A stretch of 32,253 nucleotides of DNA from Bacillota bacterium (GCA_012522075.1 JAAYLG010000078.1:1-32253); one strand, 5' to 3'. Positions 1 through 7,904 are shown, numbered from the stretch's first letter. Notes: a model not told the origin generated them from the letters alone. A program made the numbers and translations.

Positions 1-757
1 ACCCAGACTGGATTGAGGATCGGCTCAATTACTGGGATCAGTATGGCGTCCAGGGCGGAAACATGCTTGATGGCAATGCAAAAAAGCAGGTAGGGGATGC
101 CCAGTTGAAAAACGCCCAGGGCAAGCAATGCCAGCCAGCCGCCCGCATTTAGTGCGGGTTGCCGCCAGAGAAATGGCAGAGCAATGACTACTGTCAGCAA
201 ATTGCCGCAGAGGACGGATTAAAGCGGGGAGCCGTCTTTTTGTTTGCGCAAAAAAAGCGCCATGGCGCCAAAACTGATGCCGCTCAGGATACCGCAAATG
301 TTGCCCAGGGCTTTGCCCGGCGTCAGGCTGTCAAGGACAAAGAGCACTATCCCAACCATGACAACCAGCACGGTGAGCCAGTCTTCACGGGTTGTGCGCT
401 CTTGCAAAAACCAGGCGCTAAAGAGGGCTACATATATAGGTGCCGTATACTGCAGCAGGATAGCGGTACCGCCGTTGTCATTTTGGTGGCTGCCACCAAA
501 GTGATAACCGTACAGGCATAAGCAAGGGCTGCACCCCACTGTGCCCGGGAGCCGCTCCAGCGCGGCCGCCCGATGGCGGCCGCAAAAATGGCGGCGGCAA
601 TGGCGCTGCGTCCGCCGGCAATGGCCAGAGGGTGCCAGGGGATCAGCTTAATCAGAATACCGGCGCTGCTCCAAAGCAGGGCGGCAATGACAAGCAGTGC
701 CACAGCCTGCCTGCGGCTTAGCTTTTTATCTGTCAGGCCGTATCTCAACATCCACAC
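1..757 (-). pseudogene. EamA/DMT-superfamily transporter gene, broken and cut by the window edge
   Basis: Read on the minus strand from ATG at 757, the conceptual protein is a drug/metabolite-transporter (EamA) permease. It opens with a hydrophobic segment (AVALLVIAALLWSSAGILIK) and later has the family-typical ILLQYTAPIYVALFSAWFL. The reading frame is broken twice. Near 470 one base appears lost from a GGG run: the first frame reads ATKMTTAV where the next frame continues GTAILLQYTAP. A TAA stop lies in frame at 219-221, after KQKDGSPL. Beyond the stop the same frame stays open and transporter-like (GNLLTVVIALPF, LGVFQLGIPYLLF, DAILIPVIEPILNPVW) to the window edge. Family members have about 300 residues and 10 membrane helices, so most of the gene is visible. 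Substrate is unknown. Either this is a real pseudogene or there are sequence errors; two different lesions favour decay. Confidence 0.8.
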
Positions 758-800
758 CTGTTTCAGCCGTTTTTCTGTACTAAAATCTCCGGGCTGTCGT

Positions 801-814
801 GATATAATTATATC
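801..814. promoter_or_regulatory. Perfect 14-bp palindrome in a divergent promoter region
   Basis: GATATAATTATATC is its own reverse complement. It contains a consensus -10 hexamer TATAAT on the plus strand (803-808) and another on the minus strand (807-812). On the minus strand, TTGTCA (829-834) lies 16 bases upstream as a weak -35; no good -35 is visible for the plus strand. The site sits between the divergent transporter and methyltransferase genes. It could be two overlapping promoters, a repressor operator, or both. Confidence 0.45.
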
Positions 815-842
815 ATATACGGAAGGGGTGACAACCGGAAAG

Positions 843-2030
843 ATGGACGGGGAAAATGCTTACCTGGCAATTGTTCTGCCGCAGGCGGCAACCGTGGCGG
901 ACTGCCGGACAGTGGCCGCCTTCAACCGTTTTTTCCCGCCCGGCGATGTTTATGCCCGGGCGGAAGAAGGCAAGGTTGTCATTTACTTGAAACAGCTTGA
1001 TTTCAAAAAGCTGAAGGAGTTTACCGCCGCCCGGCCCGATAAGCTGGCGCAGCAGATCTACCGGGCCATAGACAGCATTAAAAGTTACAATATCCGGGGC
1101 GGCAAGCGGATTTATGCCAATTACGGCGCAGAACGCAAAGTCAAGCAGCGCAAACTGAAAGAGGAAAAACGGGATAAAGTCTTTTACGCCCGGGCGCATG
1201 ATTTCGCCCGTGAAAATAATGTTGTGCCTCCCGCCTACGAAAACAGGATTATCTGCGGCGACAGCCAGGAAATACTAAAGGCTTTGCCGGACAACTGCGT
1301 TGATCTGATTTTTACTTCGCCCCCTTACAATTTCGGCCTGGAGTATGCGGAACAGGATGACGACCATTACTGGCAGGATTATTTTAACAAACTTTTTGCC
1401 GTCTTCGACCAGTGTATCCGGGTGCTGAAGTTTGGCGGCCGCATTGCTGTCAATGTGCAGCCCCTTTTTTCCGACTATATTCCCACTCACCACCTGGTCA
1501 GCAATTATTTCATGCAGAAAAAGCTGCTCTGGAAAGGGGAGATCCTCTGGGAAAAGAATAATTACAACTGCAAATATACCGCCTGGGGCTCCTGGAAAAG
1601 CCCGGCCAGCCCTTATTTAAAATATACCTGGGAATTCATTGAAGTTTTCTGCAAGGGCAGCCTGAAAAAAGCGGGAGCAAAAGAAAACGCCGACATTACA
1701 GCCGAGGAATTTAAAAACTGGGTAACGGCAAAATGGTCAATTGCACCTGAGCGCAAGATGCAGGAATACGGCCACCCCGCCATGTTTCCTGAAGAACTGG
1801 CCCGCAGGGTGATAAAGCTTTTCAGCTTCCGGGGGGATTTTGTACTCGACCCGTTTAACGGCGTGGGGACTACCACAGCCGTGGCGCAGCGGCTGGGGAG
1901 GAATTTTTTAGGCATTGATATAGCGGAAGAATACTGCGAGAAGGCGCGGGCCCGGCTCGCCGGTGCCGGCGGCGGGCCGGGTGGACACGTAAAAAAGAGG
2001 GAGCACGCCGGCAGTGTGCTCCATGTTTAA
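843..2030 (+). CDS. Solitary site-specific DNA methyltransferase (N4-cytosine/N6-adenine type)
   Basis: The protein of 395 residues has the catalytic motif TSPPYN at 158-163 (target-base binding) and the SAM-binding motif DPFNGVGTT at 336-344. The order, catalytic motif before SAM motif, is that of beta-class amino-methyltransferases. TSPPY is common in enzymes making N4-methylcytosine, but N6-adenine methylation cannot be excluded. The first 130 or so residues are a lysine-rich extension outside the catalytic core and were not recognised. ATG 843 was chosen because GGAAGGGG lies about 15 bases upstream; GTG 828 is in frame but sits directly on that site. No restriction endonuclease or specificity gene is nearby, so it is probably an orphan (regulatory or remnant) methylase. 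Its 3' end overlaps the convergent ABC ATPase gene by 4 bases. Confidence 0.88.
   Translation: MDGENAYLAIVLPQAATVADCRTVAAFNRFFPPGDVYARAEEGKVVIYLKQLDFKKLKEFTAARPDKLAQQIYRAIDSIKSYNIRGGKRIYANYGAERKVKQRKLKEEKRDKVFYARAHDFARENNVVPPAYENRIICGDSQEILKALPDNCVDLIFTSPPYNFGLEYAEQDDDHYWQDYFNKLFAVFDQCIRVLKFGGRIAVNVQPLFSDYIPTHHLVSNYFMQKKLLWKGEILWEKNNYNCKYTAWGSWKSPASPYLKYTWEFIEVFCKGSLKKAGAKENADITAEEFKNWVTAKWSIAPERKMQEYGHPAMFPEELARRVIKLFSFRGDFVLDPFNGVGTTTAVAQRLGRNFLGIDIAEEYCEKARARLAGAGGGPGGHVKKREHAGSVLHV
1991..2022 (-). terminator. Intrinsic terminator of the amino acid ABC operon
   Basis: A 7-bp stem (GGAGCAC 2000-2006 with GTGCTCC 2016-2022, 9-base loop) is followed on the minus strand by a T-rich tract (complement of the A-run at 1991-1996). 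It lies just past the ATPase stop codon and inside the 3' end of the opposing methyltransferase coding sequence. Confidence 0.7.
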
Positions 2031-2788
2031 TGCTCGAAACGGTTAAGGAAGGCTTTTGTCCGCTCATTTTGCGGGTTGTCAAGCACCGCTGCGGGAGGTC
2101 CTTCTTCCACGATTACCCCTTCATTCAGGAAGATAACATGGTCGGCCACATCACGGGCAAACCCCATTTCATGGGTGACAATCACCATTGTCATCTTTTC
2201 CGCTGCCAGCTGGCGGATAACTTTCAGGATTTCCCCCGTCAGTTCCGGGTCCAGGGCGGAAGTAGGTTCATCAAAGAAGAGAATTTTCGGCCTTAACGCC
2301 AGTGCCCGGGCAATGGAAACACGCTGTTGCTGGCCGCCGGAAAGCTGGTAGGGGTAAGCATGCTCTTTGTCGGAGAGGCCCATTTTGGCAAGCAGTTCCC
2401 GGCCGATTGCCAGCGCTTCTTCCCTGTCTTTTTTCTGGACAGTAATTAAGGCGTCGGTAACATTTTTTATGACGGAAAAATGGGGGAAGAGATTGAAGTT
2501 TTGAAATACCAGGCCGACGTAGCGCCGGATTCTGCGCAGGTTTGCTGGGTGAGCATAAACAGCCTTCCCCTCCGGACCGGTTGTTGCCGCTTTTTCTCCC
2601 AGATAAACCAGTTCGCCGCTGTCTATCGTCTCCAGGAAGGTGGCGCAGCGCAGCAGGGTGGATTTGCCCGAACCGGAAGGGCCGATGACGGCTACAACCT
2701 GCCCTTCATTTACTTCCAGGGAAACATCGCGCAGCACTTCCAGGCTGTCAAAACTTTTCTTGAGGTTTTTTATCTCCAGGATTTTCAT
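2027..2788 (-). CDS. Polar amino acid ABC transporter, ATP-binding protein
   Basis: This 253-residue ATPase powers the importer encoded with the two genes upstream. All nucleotide-binding motifs are intact: Walker [10 protein letters not shown] (36-44), Q-loop Gln96 in VFQNFN, signature LSGGQQQR (149-156), Walker B ILFFDE (169-174) and switch His206 in VTHE. Length and the sequence around Walker B ([10 protein letters not shown]) fit the GlnQ/ArtM/HisP group of polar amino acid importers. The start ATG at 2788 is 8 bases after the permease stop, so the two are co-transcribed. It is the last gene of the operon and is followed by a hairpin terminator. The exact amino acid carried cannot be read from the sequence. 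Confidence 0.95.
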   Translation of the reverse strand: MKILEIKNLKKSFDSLEVLRDVSLEVNEGQVVAVIGPSGSGKSTLLRCATFLETIDSGELVYLGEKAATTGPEGKAVYAHPANLRRIRRYVGLVFQNFNLFPHFSVIKNVTDALITVQKKDREEALAIGRELLAKMGLSDKEHAYPYQLSGGQQQRVSIARALALRPKILFFDEPTSALDPELTGEILKVIRQLAAEKMTMVIVTHEMGFARDVADHVIFLNEGVIVEEGPPAAVLDNPQNERTKAFLNRFEH

Positions 2789-2796
2789 ATTTTCAC

Positions 2797-3447
2797 CTAC
2801 TGGTAGTAACTTAAGCGCTTCTCCACCGCTTCCATGGCAAAGGCAACAACAATATTGCAGATGTAATAAAAAACGCCGGCAACGACAAAGGGCAGCATAT
2901 TGCTCTGCGCCGCCGCAATGGCTTTGGCGGTTGTAAACATTTCGCCGACTGAAATGGCAAAAGCCAGCGACGTGTCCTTGACCAGGGTTATAACTTCATT
3001 GGTCACGGCGGGCAGAATGCGTCTTACCACCTGGGGGAAAATGATACGCACAAAAGTCTGTGTTTTATTGTAGCCGAGGACCTGGGCCGCTTCATACTGT
3101 CCTACCGGCATGGACAAAATGCCCCCGCGGTAAATTTCGGCGAAATAAGCTGCATAATTTAAGGAAAAACCGATAATGGTGGCAATAAAACGGTAGCCGT
3201 GTCCGAGAGGAATGCGAAAAAGATAATAAGGCCCGAAATAAACAAGCATTAATTGCAGTACCAGCGGCGTACCGCGCATGATGGAAATGTAAAACTTGAT
3301 AAGATTGCGGAGCAGAAAGTTTTTGGACATGCGGCCGAAAGCCACCAGCAGGCCGAGGGGCAGGGAAAAGAGCAGCGTCAGGGCAAAAATGGCCATGGCC
3401 ACAAGCAAGCCCTCAGCCAGCTTCATAACCAGCAAAGAAAATGCCAT
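2797..3447 (-). CDS. Polar amino acid ABC transporter, permease
   Basis: This 216-residue inner-membrane protein belongs to the HisM/GlnP permease family. Residues 5-40 are hydrophobic, followed by the family hallmark IMRGTPLVLQLMLVYFG. The cytoplasmic coupling loop that docks onto the ATPase is present as YEAAQVLGYNKTQTFVRIIF with VVRRILPAVTNE after it. Length is normal for the family. Since only one permease gene is present, a homodimer is likely. The start ATG at 3447 has GGAGGTAGCT upstream (minus strand). A 10-bp hairpin separates it from the binding-protein gene, which would let the binding protein be made in excess. Confidence 0.95.
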   Translation of the reverse strand: MAFSLLVMKLAEGLLVAMAIFALTLLFSLPLGLLVAFGRMSKNFLLRNLIKFYISIMRGTPLVLQLMLVYFGPYYLFRIPLGHGYRFIATIIGFSLNYAAYFAEIYRGGILSMPVGQYEAAQVLGYNKTQTFVRIIFPQVVRRILPAVTNEVITLVKDTSLAFAISVGEMFTTAKAIAAAQSNMLPFVVAGVFYYICNIVVAFAMEAVEKRLSYYQ

Positions 3448-3478
3448 GGGAGCTACCTCCGTAATTCACTTACGTGCA

Positions 3479-3510
3479 AAGAAAGGGCCATCCGGGGACA
3501 GCCCTTTCTT
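3479..3510 (-). promoter_or_regulatory. Intercistronic hairpin between binding-protein and permease genes
   Basis: AAGAAAGGGC (3479-3488) pairs perfectly with GCCCTTTCTT (3501-3510) around a 12-base loop. On the minus strand no good U-tract follows, so full termination is unlikely. Such hairpins behind binding-protein genes usually protect the upstream mRNA from 3' exonucleases or cause partial termination; that role is inferred here. Confidence 0.6.
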
Positions 3511-3531
3511 GTGCCGTATCCGCCGCCAAGC

Positions 3532-4305
3532 CTATTTTTTCCCTAAGGTAGTAATATCCTTACCGAACCATTCTTCTGATATTTTTGCCATTGTCCCGTC
3601 GGCGGCCATTTCTTCCAGTTTTTCCTGGACTTTGTCCCGCAGTTCCGTATTGCCCAGCAAAAATCCTACGCCGTATTGTTCGGAAGCTATTGATTCTTCC
3701 AGCACCTTGTAATTGGCGCCTCTTTTCTGAATCTTGTAGTTGGCTACGATTTCATCCATGGCCACCGCATCGAAGGCTCCCGCTTCCAGGTCCATGAGAG
3801 CGGTTTCGTAATTGTCCGTCGTCACCAGTTCTTTAAAGGTGCTTGTCAGTTCCGGCTTGTCCTCCAGGGCGTACTGGGCGCTGGAATCAATCTGGACAGC
3901 CACCACTTTGCCCGCCAGGTCGGCCAGCGTTTTTATGTCTGAATCTTTACGGACCACAATTACCTGTTCATTGTCCATGTAGGGCTCCGTCCAGGTATAG
4001 AGATCCTCCCGGCCGTTCATGGTAAAACCGTTCCAGATGCAATCAACATTGCCCGATTTCAGTTCCTCGTCTTTTGCATCCCAGGCAATGGGCTGCAGCA
4101 CCAGTTCCATGTTGAGGCGCTTGGCTACCTCGGCTGCCAGGTCCAGGTCAAAGCCCACATACTTGCCGTCGTCGCCGACAAAACCCATGGGCGGGAAGTT
4201 CTGGTCGAAACCGACAGTAAACGTCCCTTCCTTTTTTTTGCCGCAGCCACTTAGACCGGCGGCCAAAACAAGAGCAATCAATAGTACTGTAAGTATTTTT
4301 TTCAT
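3532..4305 (-). CDS. Amino acid ABC transporter substrate-binding lipoprotein
   Basis: This 257-residue protein begins with a lipoprotein signal: a Lys-rich start, a hydrophobic core and the lipobox LSGC with Cys21 as the lipid anchor. The rest matches family 3 solute-binding proteins, with FTVGFDQNFPPMGFVGDDG near the start of the mature domain and GFDLDLAAEVAKRLN after it, then ELKSGNVDCIWNGFT in the ligand region. It captures the amino acid outside the membrane and delivers it to the permease. It is the first gene of the three-gene importer operon. GGGGGAG precedes the start on the minus strand. Ligand specificity is not evident. A TTTACT / TAGCAT pair spaced by 17 bases lies upstream. Confidence 0.95.
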   Translation of the reverse strand: MKKILTVLLIALVLAAGLSGCGKKKEGTFTVGFDQNFPPMGFVGDDGKYVGFDLDLAAEVAKRLNMELVLQPIAWDAKDEELKSGNVDCIWNGFTMNGREDLYTWTEPYMDNEQVIVVRKDSDIKTLADLAGKVVAVQIDSSAQYALEDKPELTSTFKELVTTDNYETALMDLEAGAFDAVAMDEIVANYKIQKRGANYKVLEESIASEQYGVGFLLGNTELRDKVQEKLEEMAADGTMAKISEEWFGKDITTLGKK

Positions 4306-4338
4306 ACTGGAAACTCCCCCTTTTTAGTCTCTTCCGTT

Positions 4339-4367
4339 ACTATGCTAACACGTTAACGCATTAAAGT
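4339..4367 (-). promoter_or_regulatory. Candidate promoter of the amino acid ABC operon
   Basis: On the minus strand TTTACT and TAGCAT are separated by 17 bases, upstream of the binding-protein gene. Both are 4 of 6 matches to the sigma-A consensus. The spacer contains the small dyad TAAC-GT-GTTA, which could serve as an operator. Evidence is modest. Confidence 0.35.
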
Positions 4368-4400
4368 AAATAGCCACTTTTGCCTGCCGTGTTAAATAAT

Positions 4401-4438
4401 AAGGCAACCGCACCGTTAATGTGGTGCGGTTGCCTTTT
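4401..4438 (-). terminator. Intrinsic terminator after the FNT channel gene
   Basis: A perfect 13-bp stem, AAGGCAACCGCAC (4401-4413) with GTGCGGTTGCCTT (4424-4436), has a 10-base loop. In the minus direction it is followed by a T/A-rich run (complement of 4391-4400). On the plus strand it ends in TTTT, so it may also work in the other direction. It lies 11 bases beyond the channel gene's stop codon. Confidence 0.75.
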
Positions 4439-4448
4439 GAGCAAGCAG

Positions 4449-5285
4449 TCAACGCGTATCACGAAAGGTGATTGATTTTTTGATGCGCAGAATAGCGGTG
4501 GGAGTATCCGCATCTTTCAGGGCATAAACGTAATGGTAAATGAAGGGGATGAAAACTGCTCCTCCCAGAATATTGCCGATCGTTACAGGAATCAGGTTTG
4601 CGGACCAGACTTGCCCCCAGCCAATATCTGCTCCCAAAAACCTGGCCAGCGGCAGGAAAAACATATTGGCAATAGAGTGTTCAAAGCCTGAAAAGACAAA
4701 AAGCATAATCGGGAACCAGATAGCAAAAATTTTGCCCGCCATTTCTTTGGCTCCCGCCTGCATCCAGCAGGCCAGTACCACTAAAATGTTGCAGAAAATA
4801 CCGCTGATGAGTGCCTGTAAAAAAGTCTGCCCTAATTTTCCGGAAGCGATTGCAACTGCTTTGTCAATTATTGCTTCGGAGCCGTAAATACTGGTTTTGG
4901 ATAAGAGCAGGGCCAGCAGGACTGCACCAATGAAGTTGCCGATATAAACGATAACCCAGTTTTTAAGGAGCTGCGCCGGGGAGATGCGGCGGTTGGCAAC
5001 TGCCAGTGTCATTAAATTGTTGCCTGTAAAAAGTTCCGCCCCGGCGAGAATAACAAGCATCAGGCCGACAGGGAAGACGGCTGCTCCGGCCAGTCTGGCA
5101 AGACCGGGATCAAGGCTTGAAATGAACGAGTTTGCCACAATGTTGCCGTGTCCGCCCAGACCGATGAACAAACCGCCAAGAATGCCGAGCAGCAATAATT
5201 TGACAGCCGGTGAAGTTCCTTTTTTAAAGCCGGTTTCAATCCACGCCTCGCAAATTTTACCGGGCGAAAGGCAGCTGTTCTCCAT
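4449..5285 (-). CDS. Formate/nitrite transporter (FNT) family channel
   Basis: This integral membrane protein of 278 residues matches the FocA/NirC/FdhC family. Family signatures are KLLLLGILGGLFIGLGG in the first helix region, LMVILAGAELFTGN, NWVIVYIGNFIGAVLLA, and FEHSIANMFFLPLA in the second half. FNT proteins form pentameric channels for formate, nitrite or related small anions; which one is carried cannot be decided. ATG 5285 is preferred over GTG 5294 because AGGGGTGAG lies 5-10 bases upstream of the ATG and overlaps the GTG. It is a single-gene unit with its own strong promoter and a hairpin terminator. Confidence 0.93.
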   Translation of the reverse strand: MENSCLSPGKICEAWIETGFKKGTSPAVKLLLLGILGGLFIGLGGHGNIVANSFISSLDPGLARLAGAAVFPVGLMLVILAGAELFTGNNLMTLAVANRRISPAQLLKNWVIVYIGNFIGAVLLALLLSKTSIYGSEAIIDKAVAIASGKLGQTFLQALISGIFCNILVVLACWMQAGAKEMAGKIFAIWFPIMLFVFSGFEHSIANMFFLPLARFLGADIGWGQVWSANLIPVTIGNILGGAVFIPFIYHYVYALKDADTPTAILRIKKSITFRDTR

Positions 5286-5341
5286 TTTTCTCACCCCTGG
5301 GAGTATAATGTATCAGACTTGTATATACTAGATCAGCCTAA

Positions 5342-5370
5342 ATTATACCATAGATTTTGCCCTCTGCCAA
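5342..5370 (-). promoter_or_regulatory. Strong sigma-A promoter of the FNT channel gene
   Basis: On the minus strand TTGGCA (5365-5370) and a perfect TATAAT (5342-5347) are separated by exactly 17 bases. The -10 lies about 57 bases upstream of the channel start codon, giving a leader of roughly 50 bases. Confidence 0.75.
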
Positions 5371-5471
5371 CACAGACAGTTAAAAAATGCGGCAGGAGCG
5401 GCGCACACGGCTTTTGGGTGTAAGGGAAAGGGAAAAAACTGCATAGTGTTGAATATGTAAAGGCAAGCTTT

Positions 5472-5499
5472 TTGCAGCCTCTTTATGTGCAAGTACTAT
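5472..5499 (+). promoter_or_regulatory. Candidate promoter of the HIT/PRA-PH/YjbQ cluster
   Basis: TTGCAG (5472-5477) and TACTAT (5494-5499) are spaced by 16 bases in the 294-base gap before the HIT gene. The match is fair (4 of 6 and 5 of 6). Nothing else was recognised in this gap apart from the opposing FNT promoter. Confidence 0.35.
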
Positions 5500-5579
5500 C
5501 TTGCCTGCCCGGGAAATTACAGCCGGGAAAACCCGGTTTTGGGGCCGGGCATAAAGTCTGAAGTGAGCGGGGCAGTAGC

Positions 5580-5921
5580 ATGGGCAGATGTATTTTTTGC
5601 GAACTGACAGGCAGCAGCCTGCTGTGTGAGAATGAACTGGCCAAAGCTTTTTATGACAATTATCCCGTTAATGAGGGGCATACGCTGGTAGTGCCCAAGA
5701 GGCATGTGGCCACGCTGTTTGAAGCCGGCGCCGAGGAGCTGGCGGCAATCAACGATCTCATTTTTCAGGTCAGGGAACTGCTGGAGGGAAAATACCGGCC
5801 TGACGGTTATAATGTGGGAGTGAATGTGGGAGAAACGGCGGGACAGTCTGTCTTTCACCTGCATTATCACGTCATCCCCAGGTACATTGGGGATGTGGAA
5901 AATCCCCGGGGCGGCATATAG
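5580..5921 (+). CDS. HIT-family nucleotide hydrolase/transferase
   Basis: This 113-residue protein carries the histidine triad HLHYHVIP (His93, 95, 97), in which the middle His is the nucleophile in family enzymes acting on nucleoside phosphoramidates or dinucleotides. The N-terminal CIFCEL (Cys4, Cys7) is the zinc-binding half-site common in bacterial HIT proteins, and NEGHTLVVPKRHVATLFE is the conserved first half. Length is normal. The ribosome site is weak (GAGCGGGG about 8 bases upstream). Fourteen bases separate it from the next gene, so they are probably co-transcribed. Confidence 0.93.
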   Translation: MGRCIFCELTGSSLLCENELAKAFYDNYPVNEGHTLVVPKRHVATLFEAGAEELAAINDLIFQVRELLEGKYRPDGYNVGVNVGETAGQSVFHLHYHVIPRYIGDVENPRGGI

Positions 5922-5935
5922 TTCCTTATCCGCTG

Positions 5936-6301
5936 GTGGAATTGCGCGGTGAACATGTACATAATAAGCTTGTCCGGGACGGTATTCCGGAACTGATTCG
6001 CCGGGCCGGCAAAACCCCTGTCTGCCGCATTGCGGCTGAAGAAGAATTCGGCAAGTTGTTGCAGGAAAAACTGTATGAAGAGGTCAGGGAATTTGTCGCT
6101 TCCGGGGAAGTGGAAGAACTGGCCGACATCCTGGAGGTGGTGGCCGCCCTTGCGGAAAGGAAGGGTGTAGGCCTGCAGGAGCTTTTGGCAATGGCGGCGG
6201 CCAAGCGTGAAAAACGGGGTGGCTTTGCCGGCCGGATTGTGCTGGAAAAAGTACTGGAAAAAAACGCTGTTGCCGGAGGGAAAAATGAAAACCTACCGTA
6301 A
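5936..6301 (+). CDS. MazG/PRA-PH-like nucleotide pyrophosphohydrolase
   Basis: The 121-residue protein starts near the motif [13 protein letters not shown], typical of the phosphoribosyl-ATP-pyrophosphohydrolase-like branch of the all-alpha NTP pyrophosphatase superfamily. Metal-binding acidic residues are visible as [11 protein letters not shown] followed by [11 protein letters not shown], matching the EExxE...ExxD pattern. It probably hydrolyses an unwanted or damaged nucleoside triphosphate; the substrate is unknown. GTG 5936 was taken as the start; no good Shine-Dalgarno is visible, so it may depend on translation of the HIT gene 14 bases upstream. Its end overlaps the yjbQ start by 17 bases. 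Confidence 0.82.
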   Translation: MELRGEHVHNKLVRDGIPELIRRAGKTPVCRIAAEEEFGKLLQEKLYEEVREFVASGEVEELADILEVVAALAERKGVGLQELLAMAAAKREKRGGFAGRIVLEKVLEKNAVAGGKNENLP

Positions 6302-6701
6302 AGAACTGTGGTTTGAAGTCAAAACCAGGCGTGCACTGATAAATATTACGGACCAGGTGGAGGCTTGTCTTAAAGAAAGCGGGATTAAGGAAGGCCTCCT
6401 GCTTTGCAATGCCATGCATATTACTTCCAGTGTGTTTATCAATGATGACGAACCCGGGCTGCACCGGGACTTTGAGCGCTTCCTGGAAAAGCTGGCGCCT
6501 GAGAAGCCTTATGACCAGTACGAGCATAACACTTTTGAGGATAATGCCGACGCCCACCTGAAACGGACCATTATGGGGCGGGAAGTGGTGGTGGCCGTCA
6601 CAGGCGGTAAACTTGATTTCGGTCCGTGGGAGCAGATCTTTTACGGTGAGTTTGACGGCAAGCGCAGGAAAAAGGTGCTGGTAAAGATTATCGGCGAGTA
6701 G
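6285..6701 (+). CDS. yjbQ: YjbQ/UPF0047 family protein
   Basis: This 138-residue protein matches the YjbQ family, annotated as secondary thiamine-phosphate synthase because members can replace ThiE weakly; the true role is unsettled. Conserved blocks are [29 protein letters not shown] and [19 protein letters not shown], with the family's conserved His and acidic residues. ATG 6285 has GGAGGG five bases upstream, inside the end of the preceding gene. No other thiamine gene lies nearby. It is the last gene before a terminator. Confidence 0.9.
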   Translation: MKTYRKELWFEVKTRRALINITDQVEACLKESGIKEGLLLCNAMHITSSVFINDDEPGLHRDFERFLEKLAPEKPYDQYEHNTFEDNADAHLKRTIMGREVVVAVTGGKLDFGPWEQIFYGEFDGKRRKKVLVKIIGE

Positions 6702-6733
6702 CCCGGCCGGCGGGACGACCAAGCGTCGGCAGG

Positions 6734-6759
6734 AAAAAAGCCCGGTGGCGGGCGTTTTT
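6734..6759. terminator. Bidirectional intrinsic terminator between yjbQ and the VanY-type gene
   Basis: GCCCG (6740-6744) pairs with CGGGC (6749-6753), with an A-run before and a T-run after. It can therefore end transcripts from both convergent genes. It overlaps the stop codon of the minus-strand peptidase gene. Confidence 0.65.
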
Positions 6760-7657
6760 AATCTTTCCATTCTTGCGGCTGTTCCATTAACCATTCGGTC
6801 AGGGTTACTCCCGCTTCCCTCCAGGCAGCCGCATTTTCCACGCCAATATAGCGGAAATGCCAGGGTTCATAAATATAGCCTGTAATCTCGGTCGACCCTT
6901 TGGGGTAGCTGAGAACAAACCCGTATTTCCAGGAGTTTTCCGCCAGCCACTTGCCGATGTCGGTTTCTCCGAAGCTGTCCGACAGGCTGTGCCCCGGTAC
7001 AACCAGGTCCACGGTGGTGCCCAACTGGTGTTCCGACTGGCCGGCGCGGGCGCTGAAGGTGTTTGCTTTTTCCTCGCCGTGGGCGGCTGCATAGTTGGCA
7101 AAAAGGCGCTCCTGGGTGCTGTAGCTGCGGTAGGCAGATGTGACGAGAAAAGAGAACCCGTCGTTTTGTGCCGCTTCCCACATGACAAGCAGGTGTTCAC
7201 AGGCTTCTTTTCTTAATTTATAGGGGTAGTCATTGGCCCACAGCTCCCGGGGGATTTCCACCAAATCGGCCGGTTCATAATCCCCGAGGGTTGTTTTTTT
7301 TGTGACAAGTGCCAGCAAATAGTCCCCGTCTGCGATTACAGGCAGATCATCTCCGGGCGGCAGGATGTCTTGGGGCTCTTGTACGGCAGGCGGCTCTTCC
7401 ACGGGCGAAGGGTCTTCCGCCTTTGGGTCTTCCTGCTCGGGCGGCGGGGGCGGCGCATCAACAGGTTCCTCCGGCGGCAGTTTCGTGCCGTTGTCGCCGG
7501 GAGGCGGGCTGTCAGGCTTGCCGAAAGTTAAAAGCAGCCTGGGGTGAAAAAAATATAAAAAAGCGGCGGCGACAAAGAGTACGGCCAGTAAGGGCAACAG
7601 CCGCCGACGTTTGGTTCTTTTTGTTGTTGTCCGGTAAACTGCGGTCTGGTATTTCAT
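6758..7657 (-). CDS. Membrane-anchored D-Ala-D-Ala carboxypeptidase, VanY/M15B family
   Basis: This 299-residue protein trims the terminal D-alanine from peptidoglycan stem peptides. It has a basic N-terminus, one membrane segment (about 20-37), a proline/acid-rich linker (about 48-105) and a C-terminal M15B zinc peptidase domain. Zinc ligands are visible as His210 and Asp217 in SEHQLGTTVDL and His267 in EPWHFRY, with catalytic Glu264. SAYRSYSTQERLF is also family-typical. The start ATG 7657 has AAAGGAGCAGG upstream. The domain points outward from the membrane. It is transcribed alone. No vanRS, vanHAX or other resistance genes are nearby, so a housekeeping wall role is more likely than glycopeptide resistance. 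Confidence 0.93.
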   Translation of the reverse strand: MKYQTAVYRTTTKRTKRRRLLPLLAVLFVAAAFLYFFHPRLLLTFGKPDSPPPGDNGTKLPPEEPVDAPPPPPEQEDPKAEDPSPVEEPPAVQEPQDILPPGDDLPVIADGDYLLALVTKKTTLGDYEPADLVEIPRELWANDYPYKLRKEACEHLLVMWEAAQNDGFSFLVTSAYRSYSTQERLFANYAAAHGEEKANTFSARAGQSEHQLGTTVDLVVPGHSLSDSFGETDIGKWLAENSWKYGFVLSYPKGSTEITGYIYEPWHFRYIGVENAAAWREAGVTLTEWLMEQPQEWKD

Positions 7658-7904
7658 CTTCCTGCTCCTTTACGGTTGCTTTCTTTCATCATATGTTCGC
7701 GCCGGGATTACGCATCTCCTTCATGGCACAAAAAGAAGTTTAACAATGCACCTGTCTGGTGTTGTGCCGCAATAGGGCGTCAATGTATCCTACTCTTTGA
7801 AAGTGGTTGCGCCGTGAAAGAAAATGTGGCATATTTAAGGGAAAGTTTGTTTTATTACACGGGAATTGGCAAAGGCATGACAACAAAAGGCGGAGGAAAG
7901 AAAG

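Noticed and set aside
25-297. Separate 90-codon minus-strand gene at the left edge
   Set aside because: Its frame is not the transporter frame; the adjacent frame through the TAA gives the real transporter residues up to LNPVW.
573-842. Upstream extension of the methyltransferase frame to 573
   Set aside because: The extra 90 codons overlap the opposite transporter gene and the promoter palindrome, are unlike the family, and have no ribosome site.
4401-4438. Long inverted repeat as an IS end or attachment site
   Set aside because: It sits just after a gene's stop with T-rich flanks and has no partner copy nearby, so a terminator explains it.
6758-7657. Glycopeptide-resistance gene vanY
   Set aside because: The domain family matches, but no vanR, vanS, vanH, vanA or vanX genes are nearby; VanY-type carboxypeptidases are common wall enzymes.
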